Assembly: GCA_964653555.1 (NCBI GenBank)
Contig: CAZZFT010000008.1
Span: 11,504 to 75,503, forward strand
Direction of reading: 5' to 3'
DNA length: 64,000 nucleotides
Source of the DNA: JAHEJV01 sp964653555
Lineage (GTDB): Bacteria; Myxococcota_A; UBA9160; SMWR01
In this document: positions 22,269 through 31,533 of the stretch, in pieces
Position numbering within the stretch: the stretch's first letter is position 1
Layout: each line of letters begins with the position of its first letter
Made by a program: the position numbers and the translations under genes
Notes under the pieces: model-generated
What the model was told of the DNA's origin: nothing
Databases searched by the model: none
What the model saw: the letters and a program-made list of their open reading frames with translations, nothing else

Positions 22269-25200
22269 ATGGACGCGCCGGAAACGAAGGGTCCGCCCGA
22301 TCCGGCGCCCGCCGAGCGGCAACCGATCCTCGCCCGGGTGGTGGACGTGTTCCTGCGCGGACACCTGCCCGTGTGGCTCCTGGGCGCGTCCCTCGTCGCG
22401 GGCGCCTTCGCGCTCGCGGCGACACCGCGCGAGGAGGAGCCCCAGATCGTCGTACCGATGGCCGACGTGTACGTCAGCGCGCCGGGTCTCGCCGTGGAGG
22501 AGGTCGAGCGGCAGATCGCGACGCGCCTGGAGAAGCTCTTCCTCCAGATCGACGGGGTCGAGCACGTGTACTCGGCGTCGTATCCGGGGCGCGCGGTGGT
22601 CACGGTGCGCTTCTTCGTCGGAGAGGATCGGGAGAAGAGCCTGCTCCGGCTCCACGACAAGCTGCAATCGAACACCGATCGGATTCCCCCTGGCGTTCAG
22701 TCGTGGGTCGTGAAGCCGATCGAGATCGACGACGTGCCGATCCTGGTCGCGACCCTCTGGAGCGAACGCCCCGACACGGTCGACGACCACGCGCTGCGTC
22801 GGATCGCCGAGGAGCTCGAGATCAAGCTCCAGGCGGTTCCGGGGACGAACCGGACCGAGGTGGTCGGCGGGCGACCCCGCGCAGTGCGCGTCGAGCTGGA
22901 CCCCGACGCGCTCGCCGGGCGCCGGACCTCGGCGCTAGACGTGGCCTGGGCGCTCGGGGTCTCCAACGTCCGTCGGCCCGCGGGAGACTTCGATCGCCTC
23001 GACGTCCACACTCCCGTCGAAGGAGGCGATTTCGCCACGGACGCGGACGCGCTCCGGCGGCTCGTCGTGAACGTGGTGGACGGCCTGCCGGTGCGCCTGG
23101 GCGAGGTGGCCCAGGTCGTCGACGGCCCCGCCGAGCGCGAGAGCTACACCTGGATCGGCTTCGGCCCCGCCGAGATCGAGGAGTCCGCGCGGGTGACCGA
23201 CGGCGCCTTCTTCCCGGCGGTGCACGTGGCGGTCGCGAAGCAGCGCGGCACCAACGCCGTCGTCGTGGCGCGCCGGGTCGAGGCGCGCATCCGCGAGCTC
23301 GCCCCCGTGCTGCTGCCGGCCGGCGTCCAGGTGCGCATCACCCGCAACCAGGGAGAGACCGCGGACGCCAAGGTGAACGAGCTGCTCGAGGGGCTGCTCG
23401 TGGCGATCGTGATCGTGATCGGGCTCATCGCCTACAGCCTGGGCTGGCGCGAGGGGCTGGTGGTGGCCGTCGCCGTGCCGGTCACCTTCGCGCTGACGCT
23501 GCTGCTGAACCTCGCCGCCGGATACACGATCAATCGGGTCACCCTGTTCGCGCTGATCCTCTCTCTCGGGCTCGTGGTCGACGACCCGATCGTCGACGTG
23601 GAGAACATCCACCGCCACCTGCGCATGGGACGGGAGCCGCCCCTCGAGGCGGTGCGCCGGGCGGTGAACGAGGTCCGCCCTCCGATCCTGCTCGCCACCC
23701 TCGCGGTGATCGTGTCCTTCCTGCCGATGACCTTCATCACCGGGATGATGGGCCCCTACATGCGTCCGATGGCCCTCAACGTCCCGGTGGCGATGGCGAT
23801 GTCGATGGTCGTCGCGTTCACGATCACCCCCTGGCTCGCCTATCACGCCCTGCGCCGCAGCGTGCGGGCCCGGCCGGAGGAAGAGACCGGAAGCGACGAC
23901 GCGGCGCCCCTCTACCGCCTCTACGAGCGGGTGCTCGGTCCATTCCTCGACTCTGCGCGCGCGGCGCGCGCGCTGTTCGTCGCCACCGCGCTGCTGTTCG
24001 CGGCCGCCGCGGGGCTCGTCGCCCTGCGCGCGGTGCCGCTCAAGATGCTCCCCTTCGACAACAAGAACGAGATCCAGGTGCTGCTCGACGCTCCCGAGGG
24101 CACCACGCTCGAGCGCACCGACGCGACGGTGCGCAGCCTCGCAGAGGTACTGCGCCGGGCGCCCGAGGTGCGCGACTTCACGGTCTACACCGGCGTGGGA
24201 TCGCCGATGGACTTCAACGGGCTGGTCCGCCACTACTATCTGCGGCGCGCCCCCGAGCTCGCCGACATCCGGGTGAACCTGGTGCCGAAGCGGCGACGCG
24301 CGATGCAGTCCCACGAGCTGGCGCTGCGCCTGCGCCGCGAGCTGGAGGCGGTGGCCGACGCCGCGGGCTCGCGCATTGCGATCGTGGAGGTGCCGCCCGG
24401 ACCGCCGGTGCTGGCCACGCTCACGGGCGAGATCAGCGCGGACCCGGGGGTGCCCTACCCGGAGATCCGCCGCGCGGCTCGCGCCCTGGAGCGCCGTCTC
24501 CGCGAGGAGCCCGGAGTCGGCGACGTCGATTCGACGGTCGGGGATCCCTCCCAGCGGCTCGTGTTCGTCACCGATCAGGAGAAGGCGGCGCTCTCTGGCG
24601 TGGCCGTGGCGGACGTCGCTGCCACGCTCGAGGTCGCGCTCGCCGGCAGCGATGCCACCCAGCTCCACGTCCCGGGCGAGGTGAATCCGCTGCCCGTCCG
24701 CCTGCGGCTGCCGCGCGCGGCGCGCTCCGGTGTCGAGCCGCTGCTCGCGATCGCGGTGATGGGTCGGCCCGGCGTGGTCAAGGAGGTCGACGACGGGGGC
24801 GGCGTGCGCGACGCGCCGACGCCGATCGTGCGGCTCGGCGAGCTGGGCCGCTTCGAGGTCCGGCCCGTCGAGCGGCCGATCCTGCACAAGGACCTGCGCC
24901 GCGTGGCCTGGGTCTACGCCGAGCCCGTGGGACGCGCGCCCGCCGAGGTGGCCGCGGATCTGGCGGCCGACCTGTTCGATGGCGCGCCGCCCGTGTCGGC
25001 GGGGCCGCGCACCCCGCGGCCGCTCGCCTTTCGCACCTACCTGGCGAGCGGCGGCGGGCTCCCGTGGTCGCTGCCGCAGGGGACCCATCTCTCCTGGACG
25101 AGCGAGGGGGAGCTCGACATCACGCGCGACGTGTTCCGAGACCTGGGCATCGCCTTCGCCGTGGCCCTGGTCGGAATCTACGGGATCCTCATCTACCAGA

Positions 25201-25691
25201 CGGCGAGCTACGCGATGCCCCTGATCCTGATGATCTCGATTCCACTGACGCTGATCGGCATCATGCCCGGCTTCTGGGCGCTCAAGGCATTCTCGGGCGG
25301 CGACGTGGGCGGCTTCGCGGATCCCACCTTCTTCACCGCGACGGCCATGATCGGCATGATCGCCCTCGCGGGCATCGCCGTGCGCAACGCCATCCTGCTG
25401 ATCGAGTTCCTGCACGTGGGGCTGCGGCGGGGCGACGACCTGCGGGATGCGACGCTGCGCGCAGGGGCGGTGCGCACCCGTCCCATCCTGCTGACCGCCG
25501 GCACCGCGATGCTCGCCGCCGTTCCGATCACGCTCGACCCGATCTTCTCGGGCCTCGCGTGGGCGCTGATCTTCGGCCTGCTCGTCTCGACGGCCTTCAC
25601 GCTGCTCGTCGTGCCGGCCGTCTACTACCGCGTCTACCGCGACCGCCCGGGGCACGGGCTGGGGTCCCCGGGCGCAGGGGAGGGCGCATGA
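22269..25691 (+). CDS. RND-family efflux transporter (AcrB/CzcA-like)
   Basis: A 1140-aa inner-membrane proton-driven pump. TM1 is near residues 32-50, with two periplasmic porter halves and the TM2-6 block around residues 370-530. The latter includes LGLVVDDPIVDVENIHRHL, the acidic proton-relay pair of TM4. A second TM block at about 960-1125 contains IALAGIAVRNAILLIEFLHV. Length and motifs are normal for HAE-type pumps. It is followed with a 4-base overlap by its membrane-fusion partner. No outer-membrane TolC gene is present, so a channel must come from elsewhere. The substrate is unknown; the SQR-like neighbour hints at sulfur or redox-active compounds. Confidence 0.92.
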   Translation: MDAPETKGPPDPAPAERQPILARVVDVFLRGHLPVWLLGASLVAGAFALAATPREEEPQIVVPMADVYVSAPGLAVEEVERQIATRLEKLFLQIDGVEHVYSASYPGRAVVTVRFFVGEDREKSLLRLHDKLQSNTDRIPPGVQSWVVKPIEIDDVPILVATLWSERPDTVDDHALRRIAEELEIKLQAVPGTNRTEVVGGRPRAVRVELDPDALAGRRTSALDVAWALGVSNVRRPAGDFDRLDVHTPVEGGDFATDADALRRLVVNVVDGLPVRLGEVAQVVDGPAERESYTWIGFGPAEIEESARVTDGAFFPAVHVAVAKQRGTNAVVVARRVEARIRELAPVLLPAGVQVRITRNQGETADAKVNELLEGLLVAIVIVIGLIAYSLGWREGLVVAVAVPVTFALTLLLNLAAGYTINRVTLFALILSLGLVVDDPIVDVENIHRHLRMGREPPLEAVRRAVNEVRPPILLATLAVIVSFLPMTFITGMMGPYMRPMALNVPVAMAMSMVVAFTITPWLAYHALRRSVRARPEEETGSDDAAPLYRLYERVLGPFLDSARAARALFVATALLFAAAAGLVALRAVPLKMLPFDNKNEIQVLLDAPEGTTLERTDATVRSLAEVLRRAPEVRDFTVYTGVGSPMDFNGLVRHYYLRRAPELADIRVNLVPKRRRAMQSHELALRLRRELEAVADAAGSRIAIVEVPPGPPVLATLTGEISADPGVPYPEIRRAARALERRLREEPGVGDVDSTVGDPSQRLVFVTDQEKAALSGVAVADVAATLEVALAGSDATQLHVPGEVNPLPVRLRLPRAARSGVEPLLAIAVMGRPGVVKEVDDGGGVRDAPTPIVRLGELGRFEVRPVERPILHKDLRRVAWVYAEPVGRAPAEVAADLAADLFDGAPPVSAGPRTPRPLAFRTYLASGGGLPWSLPQGTHLSWTSEGELDITRDVFRDLGIAFAVALVGIYGILIYQTASYAMPLILMISIPLTLIGIMPGFWALKAFSGGDVGGFADPTFFTATAMIGMIALAGIAVRNAILLIEFLHVGLRRGDDLRDATLRAGAVRTRPILLTAGTAMLAAVPITLDPIFSGLAWALIFGLLVSTAFTLLVVPAVYYRVYRDRPGHGLGSPGAGEGA

Positions 25692-26794
25692 GTCCCGTCG
25701 CACGTCGCGTCGTGGAGGTGGGGATCGGCCTCGCCGTGCTGATCGCCGCCGTCAGCGCGCTCTCCGGCGGGTGCGGGGAGCGCGTGGAGCCGGGCGTGGT
25801 GGCGGTGCAGGGGATCGCGGCCGCGGGGCAGCCGGTCGCGGTGGAGGACGAGACGGAGACCGCGGTCGAGTGGGCGAGCGGTCAGGTGGCGTCCGCTCGC
25901 CAGACCGCGGTGGCCTCCCGGGTACTGGCGCGGATCGAGGACGTGCGGGTGCGCGCCGGATCGCCCGTGGCCGAGGGCGATGTGCTGGTCGTGCTCGACG
26001 CGCGCGACCTGGGGGCGCGGCTGGGGGAGACCGAGGAGGCGCTGCGCGCGGCTCAGGCCCGCCTCGAGCTCGCGCAAAGCGACTACGCCCGGGTCCAGGA
26101 GCTCTTCGGCAGTGGCGTCGTCCCCCAGCAGCGACTCGATCAGGCGAGCTCCGCGCTGCGCGCCGCGACGGCCGAGGTCGCGGCGCGGGCGGAGGCACGC
26201 GAGCAGGCCCGTGCCGGCCGCTCCTTCGCGGAGATCCGCTCGCCCGTCACCGGCCGCGTCGTCGATCGGCTCGCCGAGCCGGGCGACACCGCCGTGCCGG
26301 GCCAGCCCCTGATGCGCATCTACGATCCCAGCCTGCTGCGCGTGGAGGTGCCCGTACGCGAGTCGCTGGCGGTCGCGCTCGCCGTGGGCGACGTGCTGCG
26401 CGTGGAGGTGCCGGCGCTCGACGAGACGCTCGAAGGGCCGATCGACGAGCTGGTGCCCTTCGCCGAGCCCGGCGCGCGAACGCTGCTGGTGAAGGTGCGG
26501 CTGCCTCGCACCGACGGGCGCCTGTTCGCGGGCATGTTCGCCCGCGTGGCGATTCCGGCCGGCGTCCGTCGGCGGATCGTCGTCCCCGAGCGGGCGGTCC
26601 AACGGGTGGGCCAGCTCGAGTCGGTCCTCGTGGTTTCGGAGAGCGGCGAGGTGGAGCGCCGGATGGTGACGACGGGGCAGCGGGCCGGAGCCGCCCGGGT
26701 GGAGGTTCTGAGCGGCCTGACGCCGGGTGAGCGCGTGCTCGTCGCGGACGCGGAGCCGCCCGCGGAGGGCGGCGGGGAAGGGAGCCGACCATGA
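25688..26794 (+). CDS. RND efflux membrane-fusion (periplasmic adaptor) protein
   Basis: A 368-aa HlyD/AcrA-type adaptor. A signal/lipobox-like N-terminus ends SALSGGCGE, where the Cys may be lipidated. The barrel-sandwich (VASRVLARIEDVRVRAGSPV), helical hairpin (residues about 110-175, SDYARVQELFGSG) and beta-barrel segments follow. It links the RND pump to an outer-membrane channel. The ATG overlaps the pump stop (ATGA), and its 3' end overlaps the trxC start by 4 bases, so the four genes from the SQR-like gene to trxC form one operon. Confidence 0.9.
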   Translation: MSPVARRVVEVGIGLAVLIAAVSALSGGCGERVEPGVVAVQGIAAAGQPVAVEDETETAVEWASGQVASARQTAVASRVLARIEDVRVRAGSPVAEGDVLVVLDARDLGARLGETEEALRAAQARLELAQSDYARVQELFGSGVVPQQRLDQASSALRAATAEVAARAEAREQARAGRSFAEIRSPVTGRVVDRLAEPGDTAVPGQPLMRIYDPSLLRVEVPVRESLAVALAVGDVLRVEVPALDETLEGPIDELVPFAEPGARTLLVKVRLPRTDGRLFAGMFARVAIPAGVRRRIVVPERAVQRVGQLESVLVVSESGEVERRMVTTGQRAGAARVEVLSGLTPGERVLVADAEPPAEGGGEGSRP

Positions 26795-27219
26795 TCCGCA
26801 CTTGTCCCGGCTGCGGCCGCAAGAACCGGGTTCCCCCCGAAAAGCTCGCGAGCGAGGGGCGCTGCGGAGCGTGTCACGCGCCGCTCCCGCCGCTCGCCGA
26901 GCCCCTCGACGTGGGGCCCGCCGAGCTGGAGGCGATCGCGCAGGCCGCGCCGGTGCCGATCCTCATCGACTTCTGGGCCGAGTGGTGCGGACCGTGTCGC
27001 GCGGCGGCGCCCGAGGTGCGTCGCGCGGCCGCGGAGATGAGCGGGAGGGCGCTGGTGCTGAAGGTCGACACCGAGTCCCACCCCGCGCTCGCCCAGCGCT
27101 TCGGGGTGCGCGGCATCCCCCACTTCGTCGTGATGCGCAGCGGCGAGACCGTCGATCAGCAGTCGGGCCTGGTGGACCACCGGGAGCTGCGCAGACGCCT
27201 GGAACAGGCCGGGGCCTGA
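26791..27219 (+). CDS. trxC: Thioredoxin 2 (TrxC) with zinc ribbon
   Basis: A 142-aa protein: an N-terminal zinc ribbon (CPGCGRKN then GRCGACHAPL, residues 5-31) followed by a thioredoxin domain with active site WAEWCGPC at about residues 64-71 and the cis-proline loop GIPHFVV. TrxC is cytosolic, stress-inducible and reduces protein disulfides. As last gene of the SQR-RND operon it suggests that the whole unit answers thiol or sulfur stress. A second thioredoxin, without the ribbon, lies at 37.5 kb. Confidence 0.93.
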   Translation: MIRTCPGCGRKNRVPPEKLASEGRCGACHAPLPPLAEPLDVGPAELEAIAQAAPVPILIDFWAEWCGPCRAAAPEVRRAAAEMSGRALVLKVDTESHPALAQRFGVRGIPHFVVMRSGETVDQQSGLVDHRELRRRLEQAGA

Positions 27220-27231
27220 GGGCCCTCGCGC

Positions 27232-28740
27232 TCAGCGACGCTCGATCGCCGCGGTGTTCACGACCAGGTCGCCCGATTCCCGCAGCGCCGCCTCGCGTGC
27301 GTCGAGCCAGGACTGGGTGCGCAGGTTGCGCTTCGCCTCGAGCAGCTCTTCGCGCTTGGCTTCCACGCGCTCGTCGATCTGCTCCTCGGTCGGCTCGCTG
27401 CGCTCGACCACCTGGACGAGCGCGAACCGGTCTCCCACTTCGAAGACCTCGGGCGAGCTCTCGCCCGGCTCGAGCGCGAAGGCCGCCGCCAGCAGCTCGG
27501 GAGCGGCGCCGAGCCCCGGCACGAAGCCATTGGGCGAGCGCCGAACGCCGAAGTCGGACGACACCTCGAGACCCTGGGCCGCCCCCGCCTCCTTCAGCGA
27601 CTGGCCGCCACGGATCGCCGCGGCGAGCCGATCCGCCTCGGCGCGCGCGCGGTCGCGCAGCGCTTCCTCGCGCAGCAGGTCTGCCGCGATCTGCTCGCGC
27701 ACCTCCTCGAGCGGGCGCGACACCGCCTCCTCCCGCTCCTCGACCCGGATCAGGTGGAAGCCGAAGTCGGTGCGCACGGGCTCGCTGATCTCGCCGGGCT
27801 GGAGCGCGAAGGCCGCCCGCTCGAAGTCGGGCACCATCTGGCCGCGCGCGAAGAACCCCAGATCACCGCCGTTCGCCTGGGAGCCCGGGTCCTGGGAGAC
27901 CTCCCGGGCCACGTCCTCGAAGGCCTCCCCGGCGGCGATGCGCGCGGCCGCGGCCTCGATGTCCGCCTTCGCCTGGGCCACCTCCTCCGGGGACGCGTCG
28001 CGCGACACCGAGCGCAGGATGTGCCGTGCGCGCACCCGCTCGGGCCGGTTGAACTCCGCGTTTCGCTCGTGGTAGCGCTGGGCGACCTGGTCCGGACGCG
28101 TGGTGAGGACCTCCTGGATCGCCTCCTCTCCGATCTCCGGCGCCTCTCCGTCGCTGTCGATGCCGACCTCGACGGTGGCGATCCGCACCTCCTCCAGCTC
28201 GCGCCGCACCACCTCGCGCGCCTCACCGGGAGAGACCTCGGGCTGGCTGGAGAGCAGGGACACCATCTTCGCCGCCAGCAGGGCCAGGCGGCGATCTTCC
28301 ATGAAGGCGCGCTGGCTGCCGTAGTTGTACTCGGCGAAGGCCTCGAAGCGCTCGCGGTCGAAGCGGCCCCCCTCGTCCCGGAAGCCCGGCTCCGAGAGCA
28401 CGAGCTGCTCGATCTCGCGCTTGGTCACCTGGAGGCCCATCTCCTCGGCGGCCGAAGCCAGGAGCCCCTCCTGCACCAGCTCTCGCGTGGCGACGTCGTC
28501 GAGAGCGTCGCGGAGCGCGCGGGCGTCGAACTGGTCCCCCAGCTGATCCTGGAGCATCGCCTCGCGCCGGGCCCGCACGCGCTCGAACTCCTGGGTCCCG
28601 AACTGGTAGGGACCCACGCGCACCACGTCTCGCGAGGTGGAGAAGCTCATCGGGCCCTGGAGACCCAGGAACACCACGAATACCCCGCCCACCCCGATCA
28701 CGATCAGCGCTGTGAGCCAGCGACGACCTCCGCGCAGCAT
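27232..28740 (-). CDS. PpiD/SurA-like periplasmic peptidyl-prolyl isomerase
   Basis: A 502-aa membrane-anchored chaperone. One N-terminal TM helix (residues about 10-30, ALIVIGVGGVFVVFLGL) is followed by a SurA_N-type chaperone segment (TKREIEQLVLSEPGF), one parvulin domain (RARHILRSV ... GGDLGFFARGQMVPDFE, residues about 245-345) and a C-terminal helical tail. It helps newly exported proteins fold at the Sec exit. ATG 28740 is given; TTG 28749 fits the SD (GGGAGGGA) better and would add three residues. It is divergent from mreB, with a hairpin-forming leader. Confidence 0.87.
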   Translation of the reverse strand: MLRGGRRWLTALIVIGVGGVFVVFLGLQGPMSFSTSRDVVRVGPYQFGTQEFERVRARREAMLQDQLGDQFDARALRDALDDVATRELVQEGLLASAAEEMGLQVTKREIEQLVLSEPGFRDEGGRFDRERFEAFAEYNYGSQRAFMEDRRLALLAAKMVSLLSSQPEVSPGEAREVVRRELEEVRIATVEVGIDSDGEAPEIGEEAIQEVLTTRPDQVAQRYHERNAEFNRPERVRARHILRSVSRDASPEEVAQAKADIEAAAARIAAGEAFEDVAREVSQDPGSQANGGDLGFFARGQMVPDFERAAFALQPGEISEPVRTDFGFHLIRVEEREEAVSRPLEEVREQIAADLLREEALRDRARAEADRLAAAIRGGQSLKEAGAAQGLEVSSDFGVRRSPNGFVPGLGAAPELLAAAFALEPGESSPEVFEVGDRFALVQVVERSEPTEEQIDERVEAKREELLEAKRNLRTQSWLDAREAALRESGDLVVNTAAIERR

Positions 28741-28769
28741 TCGCAGCAAATCGGTCCCTCCCGGCTCAT

Positions 28770-28804
28770 CTCCGGGCGCGCTTCGGTCGAAGAAGTGCCC
28801 GGAG
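28770..28804 (-). other. Two-part hairpin in the leader of the ppiD-like gene
   Basis: An 8-bp outer stem (CTCCGGGC/GCCCGGAG) encloses a 5-bp inner stem (CTTCG-GT-CGAAG). It lies 30 bases upstream of the ppiD-like start and about 70 bases before the mreB promoter, so it would fold in the 5' leader of the minus-strand transcript. Function unknown: a leader regulator, or a terminator of antisense transcription. Confidence 0.4.
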
Positions 28805-28872
28805 GGAAGGCGGGAGACTACGAAGAGGCGGTCGCCCGAGCAACCGGACGCCGGTCTTCGCGCGCGCATCGC

Positions 28873-28901
28873 TTGAACCCCCCGGAGCGGGCTGATAGCA
28901 T
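28873..28901 (+). promoter_or_regulatory. Sigma-70-type promoter for mreB
   Basis: TTGAAC, 17 bases, then TAGCAT: a good housekeeping promoter with correct spacing. It gives a leader of roughly 125 bases before the mreB GTG at 29036. Confidence 0.6.
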
Positions 28902-29035
28902 CGCGCGCAAGCGCGGTGGGTGGGGGAAACGGCGTTGAAATCCGCCTACTTAGCTGCGCTGAAGCCTGGACGCGTCGACCGTTGCAGGCGTTTCGCCAGA
29001 ACGGAGACCGTCCAGCCGCCACGTGGGGGGGCATC

Positions 29036-30073
29036 GTGATCCTCGACCCGATTCTCGGCTGGTTCTCGAGCGACCTGGCGATCGATCTCGGCACGGCCAA
29101 CACGGTCGTGTACGCGAAGGGCCAGGGCATCGTCGTTTCGGAACCCTCGGTCGTCGCCGTCGCGCGCGACGGCCGTGGGATCGACAAGGTGCGAGCCGTC
29201 GGCAAGGCGGCGAAGGAGATGCTAGGCCGCACCCCGGGCAACATCGTGGCGATCCGACCGATGAAGGACGGCGTGATCGCCGACTTCGAGATCACCGAGG
29301 CGATGCTGCGCTACTTCATCGCCCGCGTTCACGACCGCAAGCGGCTGGTGCGTCCGCGCATCGTGATCGCCGTGCCCTCGGGCATCACGTCGGTCGAGAA
29401 GCGCGCGGTGCGCGAGTCGGCGATGTCGGCCGGCGCCCGCGAGGTGTACCTGATCGACGAGCCGATGGCGGCCGCGATCGGAGCCGGGCTGCCGGTGACC
29501 GAGCCCTCGGGCAACATGATCATCGACATCGGCGGCGGCACCACCGAGGTCGCGGTGATCTCGCTCTCGGGCATCGTCTACTCGAACTCGGCGCGCGTAG
29601 GCGGCGACAAGATGGACGAGGCGATCATCAACTACGTCAAGCGGAAGTACAATCTGCTGGTCGGTGAGCGCACCGCCGAGTTGATCAAGATCAACATCGG
29701 TTGCGCCTGTCTCTCCGACGAGAACGCATCGATGGAGGTGAAGGGTCGCGACCTCGTCGCGGGCGTTCCCAAGATCCTGGAGATCAAGGCCGAGGAGGTG
29801 CGCGAGGCGCTCTCGGAGCCCGTGAACCAGGTGGTCGAGGCGGCGAAGATCGCGCTCGAGCGCACGCCCCCCGAGCTGGCGGCCGACATCGTCGACAAGG
29901 GCATCGTCCTCGTCGGCGGTGGCGCCCAGCTTCGCAACCTCGACGTGTTGCTCCGGGAGGCGACGGGCCTCCCGGTCATGCTGGCAGAGGATCCCCTCAC
30001 CGCTGTCGCCATCGGGACCGGGCGAACACTCGACGAAATGTCCCTGTTGAGGGAAGTCGCGATTCGTTCCTGA
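29036..30073 (+). CDS. mreB: Rod-shape-determining protein MreB
   Basis: A 345-aa bacterial actin that guides lateral wall synthesis beneath the membrane. It begins with GTG after GTGGGGGGG and reads ILGWFSSDLAIDLGTANTVV, with the phosphate-1 loop DLGTANT, the phosphate-2 loop IDIGGGTTEVAVIS, and the adenosine loop VLVGGGAQLRNLD. Length and motifs are standard. It heads the mreBCD-mrdA-rodA operon and has a clear sigma-70 promoter 160-135 bases upstream. Confidence 0.97.
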   Translation: MILDPILGWFSSDLAIDLGTANTVVYAKGQGIVVSEPSVVAVARDGRGIDKVRAVGKAAKEMLGRTPGNIVAIRPMKDGVIADFEITEAMLRYFIARVHDRKRLVRPRIVIAVPSGITSVEKRAVRESAMSAGAREVYLIDEPMAAAIGAGLPVTEPSGNMIIDIGGGTTEVAVISLSGIVYSNSARVGGDKMDEAIINYVKRKYNLLVGERTAELIKINIGCACLSDENASMEVKGRDLVAGVPKILEIKAEEVREALSEPVNQVVEAAKIALERTPPELAADIVDKGIVLVGGGAQLRNLDVLLREATGLPVMLAEDPLTAVAIGTGRTLDEMSLLREVAIRS

Positions 30074-30094
30074 CGCCGGTCCGGCGCAGGTGTC

Positions 30095-30997
30095 ATGACC
30101 GAGATCCGAAGTCGGGTGTTGCTCGCCGGCCTTACGGCCGTGTTGATCGGGATCGCCCTGATCAACATGGTCGTCGATCGCCGGGCGCTCCAGGAGGGCG
30201 GCCGCGAGCTGTCCTGGTGGAGCGGGCTGGTGCTCGACGTGGCCGTTCCACTCCAGAAGGCGATCGCCATGCCCCTGACGATGGCGCGCGACGGCTGGGG
30301 CGAGTACGTGGCCCTGGTCGGGGTGCGCCGCGAGAACGGGGATCTGCGCGACGAGCTGGCGGTCGCCAGGGACGAGAACCTCCAGCTGCGCGAGGCGCTC
30401 GTGGCCAGCGGTCGGCTCGAGCGGATCGCCGCGATGCGCGAGGGCTTCGACATTCCGATGCTGCCGGCCGAGCTGGTCGGGCTCGACGCCTCGAGCTGGT
30501 TCCGCTCGGTGCTGCTCGATCGCGGCCGCCACCACGGCGTGCACGCGGGCATGCCGCTCGTCTGCGAAGACGGCCTCGTGGGCCTGGTGACCGCGACCTC
30601 GCGCAAGGCCGCTCGCGGCATGCTGCTGCTCGACCGGCAGAGCGCAGTGGGCGCGATGGTGCAGCGCAGCCGTACGCGCGGCATCGTCCGCGGGACCGGG
30701 GACGGGCTCGTGTTCGAGTTCGAAGGCCGCGAGACCGACGTCGCCCCCGGCGACCTCCTGATCACCTCGGGCCTGGGCGGCGTCTTTCCGAAGGGACTGC
30801 GGATCGGGGCGATCACGACCGTCCAGGAGGGGGGCACGCCGCTGATGCGCGAGGCCCGGGTGGAGCCCGCCGTGGACTTCGGTCGCCTCGAGCAGGTGTT
30901 CGTGATGCTGCGGCGCGGCGCCACCATGGATCTGCTCTACGCCACCGAGGGCGGAGACCTGAACGAGGAGGACCTCGCGCCCGGGGACGACTCGTGA
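30095..30997 (+). CDS. mreC: Rod-shape-determining protein MreC
   Basis: A 300-aa bitopic protein: a short cytoplasmic end, TM helix at residues about 8-25 (VLLAGLTAVLIGIALI), a coiled coil (about 70-110, ENGDLRDELAVARDENLQLR) and a periplasmic two-barrel domain with HGVHAGMPLVCEDGLVG and DLLITSGLGGVFPKGL. It activates PBP2-RodA in the elongasome. The start ATG is 22 bases after mreB, and the stop overlaps the mreD GTG. Confidence 0.94.
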   Translation: MTEIRSRVLLAGLTAVLIGIALINMVVDRRALQEGGRELSWWSGLVLDVAVPLQKAIAMPLTMARDGWGEYVALVGVRRENGDLRDELAVARDENLQLREALVASGRLERIAAMREGFDIPMLPAELVGLDASSWFRSVLLDRGRHHGVHAGMPLVCEDGLVGLVTATSRKAARGMLLLDRQSAVGAMVQRSRTRGIVRGTGDGLVFEFEGRETDVAPGDLLITSGLGGVFPKGLRIGAITTVQEGGTPLMREARVEPAVDFGRLEQVFVMLRRGATMDLLYATEGGDLNEEDLAPGDDS

Positions 30998-31533
30998 AAC
31001 GCATCGTCGGGGTCGTGAGCCTGGTGCTGCTCGCGCCGATCCTGCAGGGTGCCCTCGCGCCCTACCTGCCGACGGCCTTCCGGCCCGACCTCACCCTGCT
31101 GGTCGTGCTGGGGATCGCGCTCTACTGGCGCAACACGGGCACGGGCCTGGTGTTCGCGACGCTGTGCGGCTTCGTGGTGGATCTGCTGTCGGGCGGGCTG
31201 CTCGGCCAGCACGCGCTGCTCTCGGTGCTGGTGTTCGCCGGCTCGCGGGCCCTCTCGGTCCAGGTCAACCTGGTCGGCGCCTTCCCCCGGATGCTGTTCG
31301 TCGTCGCCCTCACCGCGGTGCACGCGTTCGTCGTCGCCGGTCTCACCGCCTTCTTCACGCCCGACGCCGGCTTCGGCGTGCCGCCCCTGCACACCCTGGG
31401 GCCGCTCCTGTTCGCCAATGCGGTCGTCTCGCCCGCGGTGATCGCGGCAGTGGCGGTGTGCGTCGCCTGGATCGGCGGGGACGAGACCCCCCGCCGCCTG
31501 CTTCGCCTCCAGACGCGGAGCTGGGTCTCTTGA
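30994..31533 (+). CDS. mreD: Rod-shape-determining protein MreD
   Basis: A 179-aa membrane protein with five to six helices, including LTLLVVLGIALYW and a segment GFVVDLLSGGLLGQHALLS that is typical of MreD. It belongs to the elongasome. The start is GTG 30994, overlapping mreC by 4 bases (GTGA); the stop overlaps the TTG start of the PBP2 gene. Identification rests on fold, size and operon position because MreD sequences vary. Confidence 0.9.
   Translation: MKRIVGVVSLVLLAPILQGALAPYLPTAFRPDLTLLVVLGIALYWRNTGTGLVFATLCGFVVDLLSGGLLGQHALLSVLVFAGSRALSVQVNLVGAFPRMLFVVALTAVHAFVVAGLTAFFTPDAGFGVPPLHTLGPLLFANAVVSPAVIAAVAVCVAWIGGDETPRRLLRLQTRSWVS

Noticed and set aside
22935..25703. A 922-codon open frame antisense to the RND pump gene
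   Set aside because: High GC at third positions keeps antisense frames open. The product is low-complexity (His/Arg/Asp/Gln-rich) with no domain, while the plus strand encodes a clear RND transporter.
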